Source: Clostridia bacterium
Lineage (GTDB): Bacteria > Bacillota > Clostridia > Oscillospirales > Acutalibacteraceae
NCBI GenBank assembly: GCA_017435865.1
Contig: JAFSEF010000121.1
Coordinates: 1-61,367 of the forward strand
DNA: 61,367 nucleotides
Direction: 5' to 3'
Shown here: one piece after another, positions 51,764 through 59,154 of the stretch
Layout of the letters: each line of letters begins with the position of its first letter
Numbering within the stretch: the stretch's first letter is position 1
Notes under the pieces: generated by a model
What the model was told of the DNA's origin: nothing
The model's database searches: none
What the model saw: only the letters and a program-made list of their open reading frames with translations
Program-made: the position numbers and the translations under genes

Positions 51764-51806
51764 TCATATATTAAGCAAGAGAAACATTGTTAAAATATTA
51801 TCTGTA

Positions 51807-51835
51807 TTGACAATTTTTATGCTGTCCTGTATAAT
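51807..51835 (+). promoter_or_regulatory. Promoter of glycan-priming operon
   Basis: TTGACA (51807-51812), 17 bp, TATAAT (51830-51835), consensus in both boxes. Confidence 0.85.
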
Positions 51836-51865
51836 AAATAAGAATAAACTCAAAGGAGATTTATC

Positions 51866-52462
51866 ATGTACAATCGATGCATAAAGCGATTTTTTGATAT
51901 TTTATCCTCAGGATTGGGTATTGCAATCCTGTCCCCCGTGCTTGCGTTGCTTGCATTGCTGATCAAACTGGACAGTCCCGGTCCCGTTTTTTTCAAACAA
52001 AAAAGAGTCGGCATTCACAAAAGTCATTTTATGATATACAAATTCCGCACCATGCGTACGGATGCACCCCATGACACACCGACCGCACAGCTGTCCGACC
52101 CTGAAAAATACATCACCCGCACAGGCAAGTTTTTGCGTAAGACAAGTCTTGACGAACTGCCGCAGCTGTTTAACATTTTCAAGGGTGAAATGTCTGTCAT
52201 CGGTCCTCGTCCTGCCCTGTGGAACCAGTATGATCTGCTTGCAGAACGTGACAAATACGGTGCAAACGATGTTCGTCCCGGTCTGACCGGCTGGGCACAG
52301 ATCAACGGCAGGGACGAACTGCCGATTGAAGTGAAAGCATCCCTTGACGGTGAATATGTCAAGAAAATGAACATCTTTTTTGACATCAGATGCCTTTTCG
52401 GCACTGTGCTTGCTGTCTTGCTGCACAAAGGTGTTGTTGAAGGCGACACCAACCAAAAATAA
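51866..52462 (+). CDS. Phosphoglycosyl transferase (PglC/WcaJ catalytic type)
   Basis: The 198-residue protein is a minimal monotopic sugar-1-phosphate transferase. A re-entrant hydrophobic helix (about 11-35) ends in DSPGPVFFKQKRVG, followed by YKFRTMR, RKTSLDELPQLFNIFKGEMSVIGPRPAL (catalytic Asp-Glu) and GLTGWAQINGRD. It transfers a sugar phosphate, often a bacillosamine or N-acetylhexosamine phosphate, from UDP-sugar to undecaprenyl phosphate at the inner membrane face. The 4,6-dehydratase-type gene follows after 26 bp and could supply its modified sugar. AAAGGAG precedes the ATG. Confidence 0.93.
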   Translation: MYNRCIKRFFDILSSGLGIAILSPVLALLALLIKLDSPGPVFFKQKRVGIHKSHFMIYKFRTMRTDAPHDTPTAQLSDPEKYITRTGKFLRKTSLDELPQLFNIFKGEMSVIGPRPALWNQYDLLAERDKYGANDVRPGLTGWAQINGRDELPIEVKASLDGEYVKKMNIFFDIRCLFGTVLAVLLHKGVVEGDTNQK

Positions 52463-52488
52463 GTCCGTTCAAAAGGATCAATAACATC

Positions 52489-54390
52489 ATGGATATAAAA
52501 AACAAACGAAAATGGTTGCTGCTTGCCATTGACATCTGCCTGTTCCTGACAGTGTATTTCGGTGTCGGTTTTATTGCACAGTACTCTTCTTCCAGTATTC
52601 CGATCACACAGCAGGATTATTATCTGAATCTTGCTGTATTCGGCGTTGCATTGCTTATTTGCCGTCTTTTTACGGGTGTATATGCAAACGTATGGAGATA
52701 TGCCAACTCCAAAGCCTACCTGCAAATGGTCATTGCGGACGTCATCGGCGGCGTTTCTGCCCTGCTGATCACCCATGCCATTCATGCCTATTTCGGAATC
52801 TGGCAGTCTGCCTCCATTGTGGCTATGTTTGACGTGCTGACCCTGACAACACGTTTTGCCTATCAGCAATATTACCGCCATCTCAACGTGAGCGTGAATG
52901 ACCTTAATAAAATCGGTGTCGCCATTGTCGGTGCCGGTCAGATCGGTTCGCTTTTTGCCGAAGAATTGCTTTATAACCCGTCCTCACATTACCGCCCCAT
53001 CTGTTTTATTGACACAAACAATGAAAAAATCGGCGGCAAAATGTCAGGTCTGAAAGTGTATGCCGAAAATGAAAAAACGGTCGAACTGATCAAAACTTTA
53101 CCCGTACAGGAAATTTTCATTGCACTGCCGAATATCGACAACGAAATGGCAAGAAAACTGCACGCTTTTTATTCGCAGACAGGTTGCAAAGTCAAGATGT
53201 ATGACTTCCCGATCAAGGATGCAAACGATGAATCCGACAACTCACGCCGCGTACTGCGTGAAATCCACATTGAAGACCTGTTGTTCCGCGACAGTCTGAA
53301 AATCAACAACAGCGAAGCCAAGGCATACTACCGCGACAAAGTCGTGCTTGTTACGGGTTGCGGTTCCATCGGCAGTGAAATCTGCCGCCAGATTGCAAAA
53401 CTGCATCCGAAAAAGCTTGTTATTTTTGATATTTATGAGAATAACGCTTATGACATTGAACAGGAATTGATCCGCAAATACGGCAACACACTGCCGCTTG
53501 CCGTCGAAATCGGCTCCGTGCGTGACAGAAACCGTCTTGACACCGTATTTTCACAATATAAACCCGACGTTGTTTTCCATGCAGCGGCACACAAACATGT
53601 TCCGTTGATGGAGCAGAGTGCCTGTGAAGCCATCAAAAACAACTGCATGGGTACAGCCAACACGGCTGACATGGCAGAAAAATACGGCACAGAAAAGTTC
53701 ATTCTTGTTTCAACAGACAAGGCTGTCAACCCCACCAACATCATGGGGGCATCCAAGCGTGTCTGTGAAATGGTTGTGCAATGCAGAACCGACAGCAAAA
53801 CATCCTTTGTTGCCGTCCGTTTCGGCAATGTTCTCGGTTCCAACGGCTCTGTGATTCCGCTGTTCCGCAAACAGATTGAAAAAGGCGGTCCGATCACAAT
53901 CACAGACAAACGCATCATCCGTTATTTCATGACCATTCCCGAAGCATCGCAGCTTGTTATGCAGGCAGGTGCCATGGCTGACCGCGGAGATTTGTTTGTG
54001 CTGAACATGGGCAAACCTGTTAAAATTCTGGATCTTGCCGAAAACATGATCCGCTTAAGCGGTCTGCGTCCGTATGACGATATCGACATCGTTGAAGTCG
54101 GCTTGCGTCCCGGTGAAAAGCTGTATGAAGAACTTCTGATCAAAAGCGAAAATCTGACAAAAACCGACAATGATATGATTTTTGTCGAGCATGATACACC
54201 GCTGACAAGAGAACAGATGCAGGCAAATCTGCAACTGCTTTCGGATGCTGTCAAAGAATCTGAAAACGGTGGCGGTATGGATTGCATCCGCACGGCTCTT
54301 AAAAAAGTGGTACCCACCTACCATGATCCTGAAGAAATCAACCGCAATGCCGAGCAATCGGAAGAAATGAAAACACAAAACAAGGAATAA
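52489..54390 (+). CDS. Membrane nucleotide-sugar 4,6-dehydratase, CapD/PglF/FlaA1-like
   Basis: The 633-residue protein has four N-terminal transmembrane helices (within about 9-125), a first Rossmann-like domain (VAIVGAGQIGSLFAEELL, about 143-160) and a second SDR domain. The SDR domain shows VLVTGCGSIGSEICRQIAKL (about 285-304), HAAAHKHVPLME, STDKAVNPTNIMGASKRVCE and RFGNVLGSNGSVIPLF. This is the architecture of UDP-GlcNAc 4,6-dehydratases that start di-N-acetylated or deoxyaminosugar synthesis. Together with the preceding transferase it forms the priming step for a glycan. No further glycosyltransferase genes follow here. Confidence 0.92.
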   Translation: MDIKNKRKWLLLAIDICLFLTVYFGVGFIAQYSSSSIPITQQDYYLNLAVFGVALLICRLFTGVYANVWRYANSKAYLQMVIADVIGGVSALLITHAIHAYFGIWQSASIVAMFDVLTLTTRFAYQQYYRHLNVSVNDLNKIGVAIVGAGQIGSLFAEELLYNPSSHYRPICFIDTNNEKIGGKMSGLKVYAENEKTVELIKTLPVQEIFIALPNIDNEMARKLHAFYSQTGCKVKMYDFPIKDANDESDNSRRVLREIHIEDLLFRDSLKINNSEAKAYYRDKVVLVTGCGSIGSEICRQIAKLHPKKLVIFDIYENNAYDIEQELIRKYGNTLPLAVEIGSVRDRNRLDTVFSQYKPDVVFHAAAHKHVPLMEQSACEAIKNNCMGTANTADMAEKYGTEKFILVSTDKAVNPTNIMGASKRVCEMVVQCRTDSKTSFVAVRFGNVLGSNGSVIPLFRKQIEKGGPITITDKRIIRYFMTIPEASQLVMQAGAMADRGDLFVLNMGKPVKILDLAENMIRLSGLRPYDDIDIVEVGLRPGEKLYEELLIKSENLTKTDNDMIFVEHDTPLTREQMQANLQLLSDAVKESENGGGMDCIRTALKKVVPTYHDPEEINRNAEQSEEMKTQNKE

Positions 54391-54401
54391 TTCTGTACTA
54401 C

Positions 54402-54430
54402 AGGTCTGCCCGTACGGTGCAGACCTTTTT
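54402..54430 (+). terminator. Terminator or attenuator before PHP gene
   Basis: AGGTCTGC/GCAGACCT stem followed by TTTTT. No clear promoter lies between it and the next gene. Confidence 0.75.
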
Positions 54431-54460
54431 CATATTCTGATGCAGAAAGGAAGTAAAAAA

Positions 54461-55852
54461 ATGAAAAGAAGAATGCAAAAACTCACAGCCCTGTTACTCT
54501 GTATGTTGATGCTGATACCTCTCGGTGTTCCTGCCTCTGCCATGACCGGGGACATTCAGAATGTGTATGTCACCTACCTTTCGGAAAGCGATGACAGAGA
54601 CTACACAATTGAAAATCCTTATGAACCTGTTGACTGGGACACATGGGATCAATACAAGGCAGCACTGCATCTGCATACAAACGCCAGCGACGGTGCTCCG
54701 AGCATTGCAGAGTGTGTTGAAGAGCATTACCGACTTGGCTTTGACATTCTTGCCATCAGTGACCATGCCGTACTGGGGGCAAGATGGGATGAAGTACCCG
54801 AAATGGTGCCGCTTTACAGGGCTTTCAAATATGAACGCACCCTGCTTGCTGATCCTGTTGTGCTGACAAGTGAACGCAGACAGGAAATCCTGGACGGTGT
54901 CGGCAGAGACGGCAGAGGTATGCTTGAAGTCACCACCGCTTGCGAAGCCAACGGAGCAACGCCCATCAACGATTGCCACATCAACACATTCTGGTCGGAT
55001 TACGGACAGGCAAAAATGGGCATTTACGGGGACTATGAAACAGTTGTCAAGCAGGCCGAAAAAGACGGCGGCTTGAGTTTCCTGGATCATACGGGTGAAT
55101 TTGTCGGTTGCGAAGATGATCCCGACAGAGCCGACGAACCGTATTACATCAACAAATTTGCAAACATTTTCCTTGATTATGAATCCTGCATTGCCATGGA
55201 CATCAATTCCGGCAAAAACAACCGCACAAGATATGACGTTGACCTTTGGGACAATGTGCTGCAGCTGACACTTCCGCAGGGCAGAAATGTATCCAACATC
55301 ACATTTTCCGACGGTCACCTGATTGACGAATACGACCGTGCATTCACCATGATGTGCATGCCCGAAAACACACTCGAAAACCTGCGTACCTGCATGGAAA
55401 GCGGCACATGGTTCTCGGTTGCAAGATTCGCACGAAAAGACCTCGGTGAAGAATTTGTCGGTGTCGGTACACCGCCGAGCGTGCAGAATGTTCTTGTGGA
55501 CAACGAGGCAGACACCGTCGCGTTTGAAGGCAGCGATTACAACTACATCAAATGGATTTCCAACGGCAAAGTCATTCAGGAAGGCACAGACTGCTCTGCT
55601 CTGTGTCTGGACGATTTCACTGATGAGGAACTCGGAATGTATGTTCGTTTTCAGATCACAGGTGACGGCGGTATCCTGTATTCGCAGGCATTCCCCGTTC
55701 ACTGCGACGATATCGTATGGGAGTCCGTCGTAGTGCCGACATTCGATTTCTCAACCATCGTCCGTTTCTTTGTGGATCTGTTCAATCTGATCCTCGGCAA
55801 AACACTCATGGTCACAACCATCCGTGAAGTTCTGTGGGGAACTTCCTGGTAA
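54461..55852 (+). CDS. Secreted PHP-domain phosphoesterase-like protein
   Basis: The ATG at 54461 follows AAAGGAAG. The 463-residue protein has a signal peptide (about 1-24) and then a PHP domain: ALHLHTNASDGAPSIAECVE (metal His pair and Asp, about 65-84), FDILAISDHAVLG (Asp-His, about 93-105), TACEANGATPINDCHINTF (Glu and His), FLDHTGEF (His) and NITFSDGHLID. An Ig-like stretch follows (PPSVQNVLVDNEADTVAFEG), and the protein ends in hydrophobic helices around IVRFFVDLFNLIL. Secreted PHP proteins may hydrolyse phosphoesters, but the substrate is unknown. The two following short genes carry tails of the same type. Confidence 0.83.
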   Translation: MKRRMQKLTALLLCMLMLIPLGVPASAMTGDIQNVYVTYLSESDDRDYTIENPYEPVDWDTWDQYKAALHLHTNASDGAPSIAECVEEHYRLGFDILAISDHAVLGARWDEVPEMVPLYRAFKYERTLLADPVVLTSERRQEILDGVGRDGRGMLEVTTACEANGATPINDCHINTFWSDYGQAKMGIYGDYETVVKQAEKDGGLSFLDHTGEFVGCEDDPDRADEPYYINKFANIFLDYESCIAMDINSGKNNRTRYDVDLWDNVLQLTLPQGRNVSNITFSDGHLIDEYDRAFTMMCMPENTLENLRTCMESGTWFSVARFARKDLGEEFVGVGTPPSVQNVLVDNEADTVAFEGSDYNYIKWISNGKVIQEGTDCSALCLDDFTDEELGMYVRFQITGDGGILYSQAFPVHCDDIVWESVVVPTFDFSTIVRFFVDLFNLILGKTLMVTTIREVLWGTSW

Positions 55853-55869
55853 AACGAAAGGAGATACAC

Positions 55870-55956
55870 ATGGATATCAATAAGATTCTTCGTGAAATGA
55901 TTGCACTTTTCAACAATATGCTTTACAGAATCACCCGCTTTTTCAACGGGTATTGA
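55870..55956 (+). CDS. 28-residue amphipathic peptide
   Basis: The product is 28 residues, reading from MDINKILREMIALF to RFFNGY, with AAAGGAG 8 bp before the ATG. It starts 17 bp after the PHP stop. Hydrophobic residues (I, L, M, F) fall on one face of a predicted helix and charged ones (K, R, E) on the other, without a signal peptide. This resembles phenol-soluble-modulin-like peptides in general form, and it also resembles the helical tails of the secreted proteins in this window. A strong ribosome site and conserved-looking position argue for a real gene. Function unknown. Confidence 0.6.
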   Translation: MDINKILREMIALFNNMLYRITRFFNGY

Positions 55957-55975
55957 CAGATAAGGAGTAACACAC

Positions 55976-56164
55976 ATGGATAAAATCAATGAAGGAATCA
56001 CCTATGTATTCGGCGAAAATGCAGCCGTTGACGGCAATGTAAATGCAGATTGGGCAGTTGACTTTTTCTACAACAAAGACACGCCGATGTTCGATGACCT
56101 GTTTGCAAAAATGCGTGATACATTCTGGTCGCTGATCAAAAAACTCATCGAATTGTTCAAATAA
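55976..56164 (+). CDS. 62-residue protein with C-terminal amphipathic helix
   Basis: TAAGGAG precedes the ATG by 8 bp. The 62-residue protein has a polar first half (INEGITYVFGENAAVDGNVN), then ADWAVDFFYN, and ends in a strongly amphipathic helix, FAKMRDTFWSLIKKLIELFK, with Trp and Phe on the hydrophobic side and a net positive charge. No signal peptide is visible. It forms a run with the PHP gene and the 28-residue gene, and a terminator follows. I do not recognise a family; possible roles are membrane-active peptide, or an assembly partner of the exported PHP protein. Confidence 0.65.
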   Translation: MDKINEGITYVFGENAAVDGNVNADWAVDFFYNKDTPMFDDLFAKMRDTFWSLIKKLIELFK

Positions 56165-56200
56165 TCATCTGTTCATTCTCCAACATTCCCTGAATACCAA

Positions 56201-56245
56201 TAAAAAAGAAGGATGCAGCTCACATTGAACTGCATCCGTTTTTTT
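56201..56245. terminator. Bidirectional terminator
   Basis: GGATGCAG/CTGCATCC stem with AAAAAA before and TTTTTTT after, between convergent genes. Confidence 0.9.
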
Positions 56246-56247
56246 GA

Positions 56248-57027
56248 TTATAACACTTTGCTCAAAAATGTTTTCAGACGTTCCGTCTGCGGATTGGTAA
56301 AGAATTCCTGCGGTGTATTCTCTTCCGCAATCACACCTTCGTCAATGAACAGAACACGGGTACCGACTTCGCGGGCAAATCCCATTTCGTGCGTAACGAC
56401 CACCATGGTCATACCGCTTGCAGCAAGCTCTTTCATAACATCAAGAACTTCACCGACCATTTCGGGGTCCAATGCACTCGTAGGTTCGTCAAACAACATG
56501 ACCTTGGGATTCATAGCCAGTGCTCTTGCAATTGCAACACGCTGCTTCTGACCGCCCGACAATGTAGACGGATAAGCACTTGCCTTTTCTTCAAGACCGA
56601 CTCTGCGAAGCAAACGTCTTGCATCTTCTTCACAGTGGGCTTTTAGCTCTTTGGCTGTTTTCGGACCTGTATACTGCGGATCTTTTTTCAGCTTTCTGAG
56701 CTTCTTTTTGCCCAGGCAGTACGGTGCAAGCATGACATTGTCAAGTACGGTTTTGTTGTTGAACAGATTGAACTGCTGGAACACCATACCGATTTTTTCA
56801 CGGTGGCGGTTGATATCCACATGGATGTTTGCAATGTCTTCGCCTTCAAAAATGATGGAACCGGAAGTCGGGTCTTCCATACAGTTCAGACAACGCAGAA
56901 ATGTACTCTTGCCGCTGCCGGAAGGTCCGATCACAACGACCTTTTCACCCTCATGAATGGTGGTGGTGATTCCCTTGAGAACTTCATGGTCTCCAAAGCT
57001 TTTATGCAGATTAACGACGTCTATCAC
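56248..57027 (-). CDS. Amino-acid ABC transporter ATP-binding protein
   Basis: This 259-residue ATPase is of the polar amino-acid (GlnQ/HisP) type: [17 protein letters not shown] (Walker A, about 32-48), [38 protein letters not shown] and [14 protein letters not shown]. Between the Q-loop and the signature there is an extra basic stretch of about 25 residues ([20 protein letters not shown], about 108-127) that ordinary GlnQ proteins lack. It may contact the enlarged cytoplasmic loop of the adjacent permease. Its start overlaps the permease end by 17 bp. Confidence 0.94.
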   Translation of the reverse strand: MIDVVNLHKSFGDHEVLKGITTTIHEGEKVVVIGPSGSGKSTFLRCLNCMEDPTSGSIIFEGEDIANIHVDINRHREKIGMVFQQFNLFNNKTVLDNVMLAPYCLGKKKLRKLKKDPQYTGPKTAKELKAHCEEDARRLLRRVGLEEKASAYPSTLSGGQKQRVAIARALAMNPKVMLFDEPTSALDPEMVGEVLDVMKELAASGMTMVVVTHEMGFAREVGTRVLFIDEGVIAEENTPQEFFTNPQTERLKTFLSKVL

Positions 57028-57844
57028 TTTTTGCCAACCACCTTTCCATAATTTTCAGACCGATCGTAATGATAACGACCAATGCAATGTAAATAACCGA
57101 AAGCACGATATACGGAACAGTATATTCATAAGTACTTGTACCGATCTGCTTGAACGCATAAACCAGATCCAATGCACCGGCATAACCGATGATCGAGGTT
57201 TCCTTGATGAGAGCAATGAACTCATTTCCCAATGTGGGCAGAATGTTTTTGATTGCCTGCGGAACCACGATTTTGATCATGGAAGACGCATAACTGAAAC
57301 CGACGGCTCTTGCAGCTTCAAGCTGCCCGCTGTCTACCGAATTGATACCGCCGCGCATGATTTCGGAAACATAAGCACCACTGTTCAGACCGAAGATGAT
57401 GATACTTGCCTGCACGGCCGTCGCTTTGAACCCCATGGACGGAATCAAAACGAAGTAGCCGAGCAACAACTGTACCATAACAGGTGTACCTCTGAACAAG
57501 GCGACATACAAAGAACAGATCTTCTGCAGAATGACGGGCGTTCTCTGCAGAATCCACATGATTGCAAAGAACACATAATACAAAGTCACAACACGCAGCA
57601 AAGGCTTTTTCGGAAAACGATCCAGAAAACGGTCAAAACGGCTCTGCATTGCATACGGCAGCACAGGATATTTCGGCATTACACTGACAACAGCAATAAT
57701 GCAACCGATCAGCATACCGATGATCAGGCCAAGTACGGCAACCATAATGGTGTTTTCAAGTCCGGCAACGACTTGTTTATAGCCGCCCTTATCAATAAAG
57801 TTGACAACAAATTTATCCCATTTCAGGGCAAAGTCTGTCAGCAT
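57011..57844 (-). CDS. Amino-acid ABC transporter permease with long insertion
   Basis: This 277-residue permease of the HisMQ family starts [25 protein letters not shown], has transmembrane helix 1 (about 31-54), and carries the EAA-type loop [24 protein letters not shown]. Between helix 1 and the usual [20 protein letters not shown] segment it has about 60 additional residues, including [13 protein letters not shown] and a hydrophobic stretch [15 protein letters not shown]. Standard members pass directly from helix 1 to the RGTP segment. A hairpin separates it from the binding-protein gene, as is common to balance expression. Confidence 0.92.
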   Translation of the reverse strand: MLTDFALKWDKFVVNFIDKGGYKQVVAGLENTIMVAVLGLIIGMLIGCIIAVVSVMPKYPVLPYAMQSRFDRFLDRFPKKPLLRVVTLYYVFFAIMWILQRTPVILQKICSLYVALFRGTPVMVQLLLGYFVLIPSMGFKATAVQASIIIFGLNSGAYVSEIMRGGINSVDSGQLEAARAVGFSYASSMIKIVVPQAIKNILPTLGNEFIALIKETSIIGYAGALDLVYAFKQIGTSTYEYTVPYIVLSVIYIALVVIITIGLKIMERWLAKSDRRR

Positions 57845-57900
57845 ATCTTTTTACCGTGCCGTATTCTCAACAGAATCCGGCGACTCCCCTTTCATACTGA

Positions 57901-57931
57901 TAAAAACAACCCCGTCTGTCGGCGGGGTTGC
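57901..57931 (-). terminator. Partial terminator between binding protein and permease genes
   Basis: On the minus strand AACCCCG pairs with CGGGGTT and is followed by GTTTTTA. It probably reduces readthrough, so the binding protein is made in excess. Confidence 0.75.
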
Positions 57932-57949
57932 TGTATTGGTTTGAATAAC

Positions 57950-58894
57950 TTAACCGTTAACGCCTGCAACGATGTTGTTGGCAGGAGCTTCGTCGATCAC
58001 AACGTAAGCGATGTTGCCGTTGAGGATATCCTGCACAGCAAATGCACCGTTGGAGTAGCCGACACCGACAATGTTAGCAAAACCTGCGAAATCCCAGTCT
58101 GCATCACCGACAATGTAGAATGCACCGGTGGTACCGGTCTGATAACCGACCTGAGTGCCTTCTGCAAGACCTGCAAGGATAGCTTCAACTTCTTCAACTG
58201 TTGTGCAGTTGTCAAAAGTGGTATCGTTTGCAGCAGCAATGATCTTCTGAGAAGCATTGTAGTAAGAAGTGGAGAAATCAAGGATTTCTTCGCGTTCGGG
58301 CTTGATGGTAAGACCGGAAGCAGCGACATCACACATACCTTCGCCGACAGCTGTGCAGACGGAGTCGAATTCCATGTCGTTAACAGCAAGAGTCATGCCA
58401 AGGGACTGTGCAAACAGGTTCATGATTTCGATGTCAACACCGTAGTAGTATTCGCCTTCAACATATTCGAAGGGAGCGAATGCTGCATTGGTAGCGATGA
58501 CAAGCTGATTTTCATTTTCGGTATCAACTTCTGCGTCAGCAATCAGAACGCCGGTCTTTTCACCGTCACCGAAGTAAGCGTTCATGATAGCATCAAACTG
58601 ACCGTTTGCACGGATTTCAGCAAGGAAATCGTTAAGAGATGCAAGCAGTTCTTCGTTACCTTTGGTAACAGCGAAAGCGTATTCTTCGTTGGTCAGCGGA
58701 ACATCAATAACCTTAAGAAGGTCGGTGCTTTCAGCTGCATCTTCTTCAGCTGCGTTGCCGTCGGTGACAACATTGCCGTCGGTAACAGCGTTGCCGTCAG
58801 ACACATTTGCATCATCCTTGCTGCAAGCTGCGAAGCAGCCGATTACAAGGCAAAGAGCAACAAGAACAGAAAGAACAGAAACAAGTTTTTTCAT
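57950..58894 (-). CDS. Amino-acid-binding lipoprotein with circularly permuted domain order
   Basis: The 314-residue protein has a lipoprotein signal (AACSKDD, Cys 24) and a linker with three VTDGN-type repeats. Residues 59-108 (LKVIDVPLTNEEYAFAVTKG, NDFLAEIRANGQFDAI) match what is normally the C-terminal end of family 3 binding proteins. Residues 131 onward (LVIATNAAFAPFEYVEGEYY, VNDMEFDSVCTAVGEGMCDV, GLTIKPEREEILDFS) match the normal N-terminus. The protein ends at AYVVIDEAPANNIVAGVNG, exactly where the missing C-terminal part would continue. The order is therefore a circular permutation. The ligand is probably a polar amino acid. AAAGGAG precedes the ATG. Confidence 0.9.
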   Translation of the reverse strand: MKKLVSVLSVLVALCLVIGCFAACSKDDANVSDGNAVTDGNVVTDGNAAEEDAAESTDLLKVIDVPLTNEEYAFAVTKGNEELLASLNDFLAEIRANGQFDAIMNAYFGDGEKTGVLIADAEVDTENENQLVIATNAAFAPFEYVEGEYYYGVDIEIMNLFAQSLGMTLAVNDMEFDSVCTAVGEGMCDVAASGLTIKPEREEILDFSTSYYNASQKIIAAANDTTFDNCTTVEEVEAILAGLAEGTQVGYQTGTTGAFYIVGDADWDFAGFANIVGVGYSNGAFAVQDILNGNIAYVVIDEAPANNIVAGVNG

Positions 58895-58926
58895 TTTTAT
58901 AAACTCCTTTGAATTTTGGTGGCTTT

Positions 58927-58954
58927 AGTATATCATACTTTTATAATTATGCAA
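58927..58954 (-). promoter_or_regulatory. Promoter of amino-acid ABC operon
   Basis: Minus-strand TTGCAT (58949-58954), 16 bp, TATACT (58927-58932). Confidence 0.65.
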
Positions 58955-59154
58955 GACCCATTTTCATTTTTCTCTTTTCTGCCTATTTCAGACAATTCCT
59001 GCCAATCCTTTTTGTTAACTTCGCCGAAGCGGCATCCTCAAAAGCGGGATAGATTTTGTCACAGCAGCATATTGCCATGATAGTGCGTTAAATTTTCACA
59101 GAACACAGCAAATACAGCAAATGCATAATTCGAATATTTATACATCTGTATACA

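Noticed and set aside
58700-58850. Sequencing or assembly rearrangement as the cause of the permuted binding protein
   Set aside because: Frame, lipoprotein signal, SD and promoter are all intact and continuous, with a proper repeat linker. A misassembly would be unlikely to keep all of these, though I cannot exclude it without reads.
56957-58912. 651-residue plus-strand open frame across the ABC transporter genes
   Set aside because: It spans the permease and binding-protein genes and the hairpin between them in antisense, without start signals.
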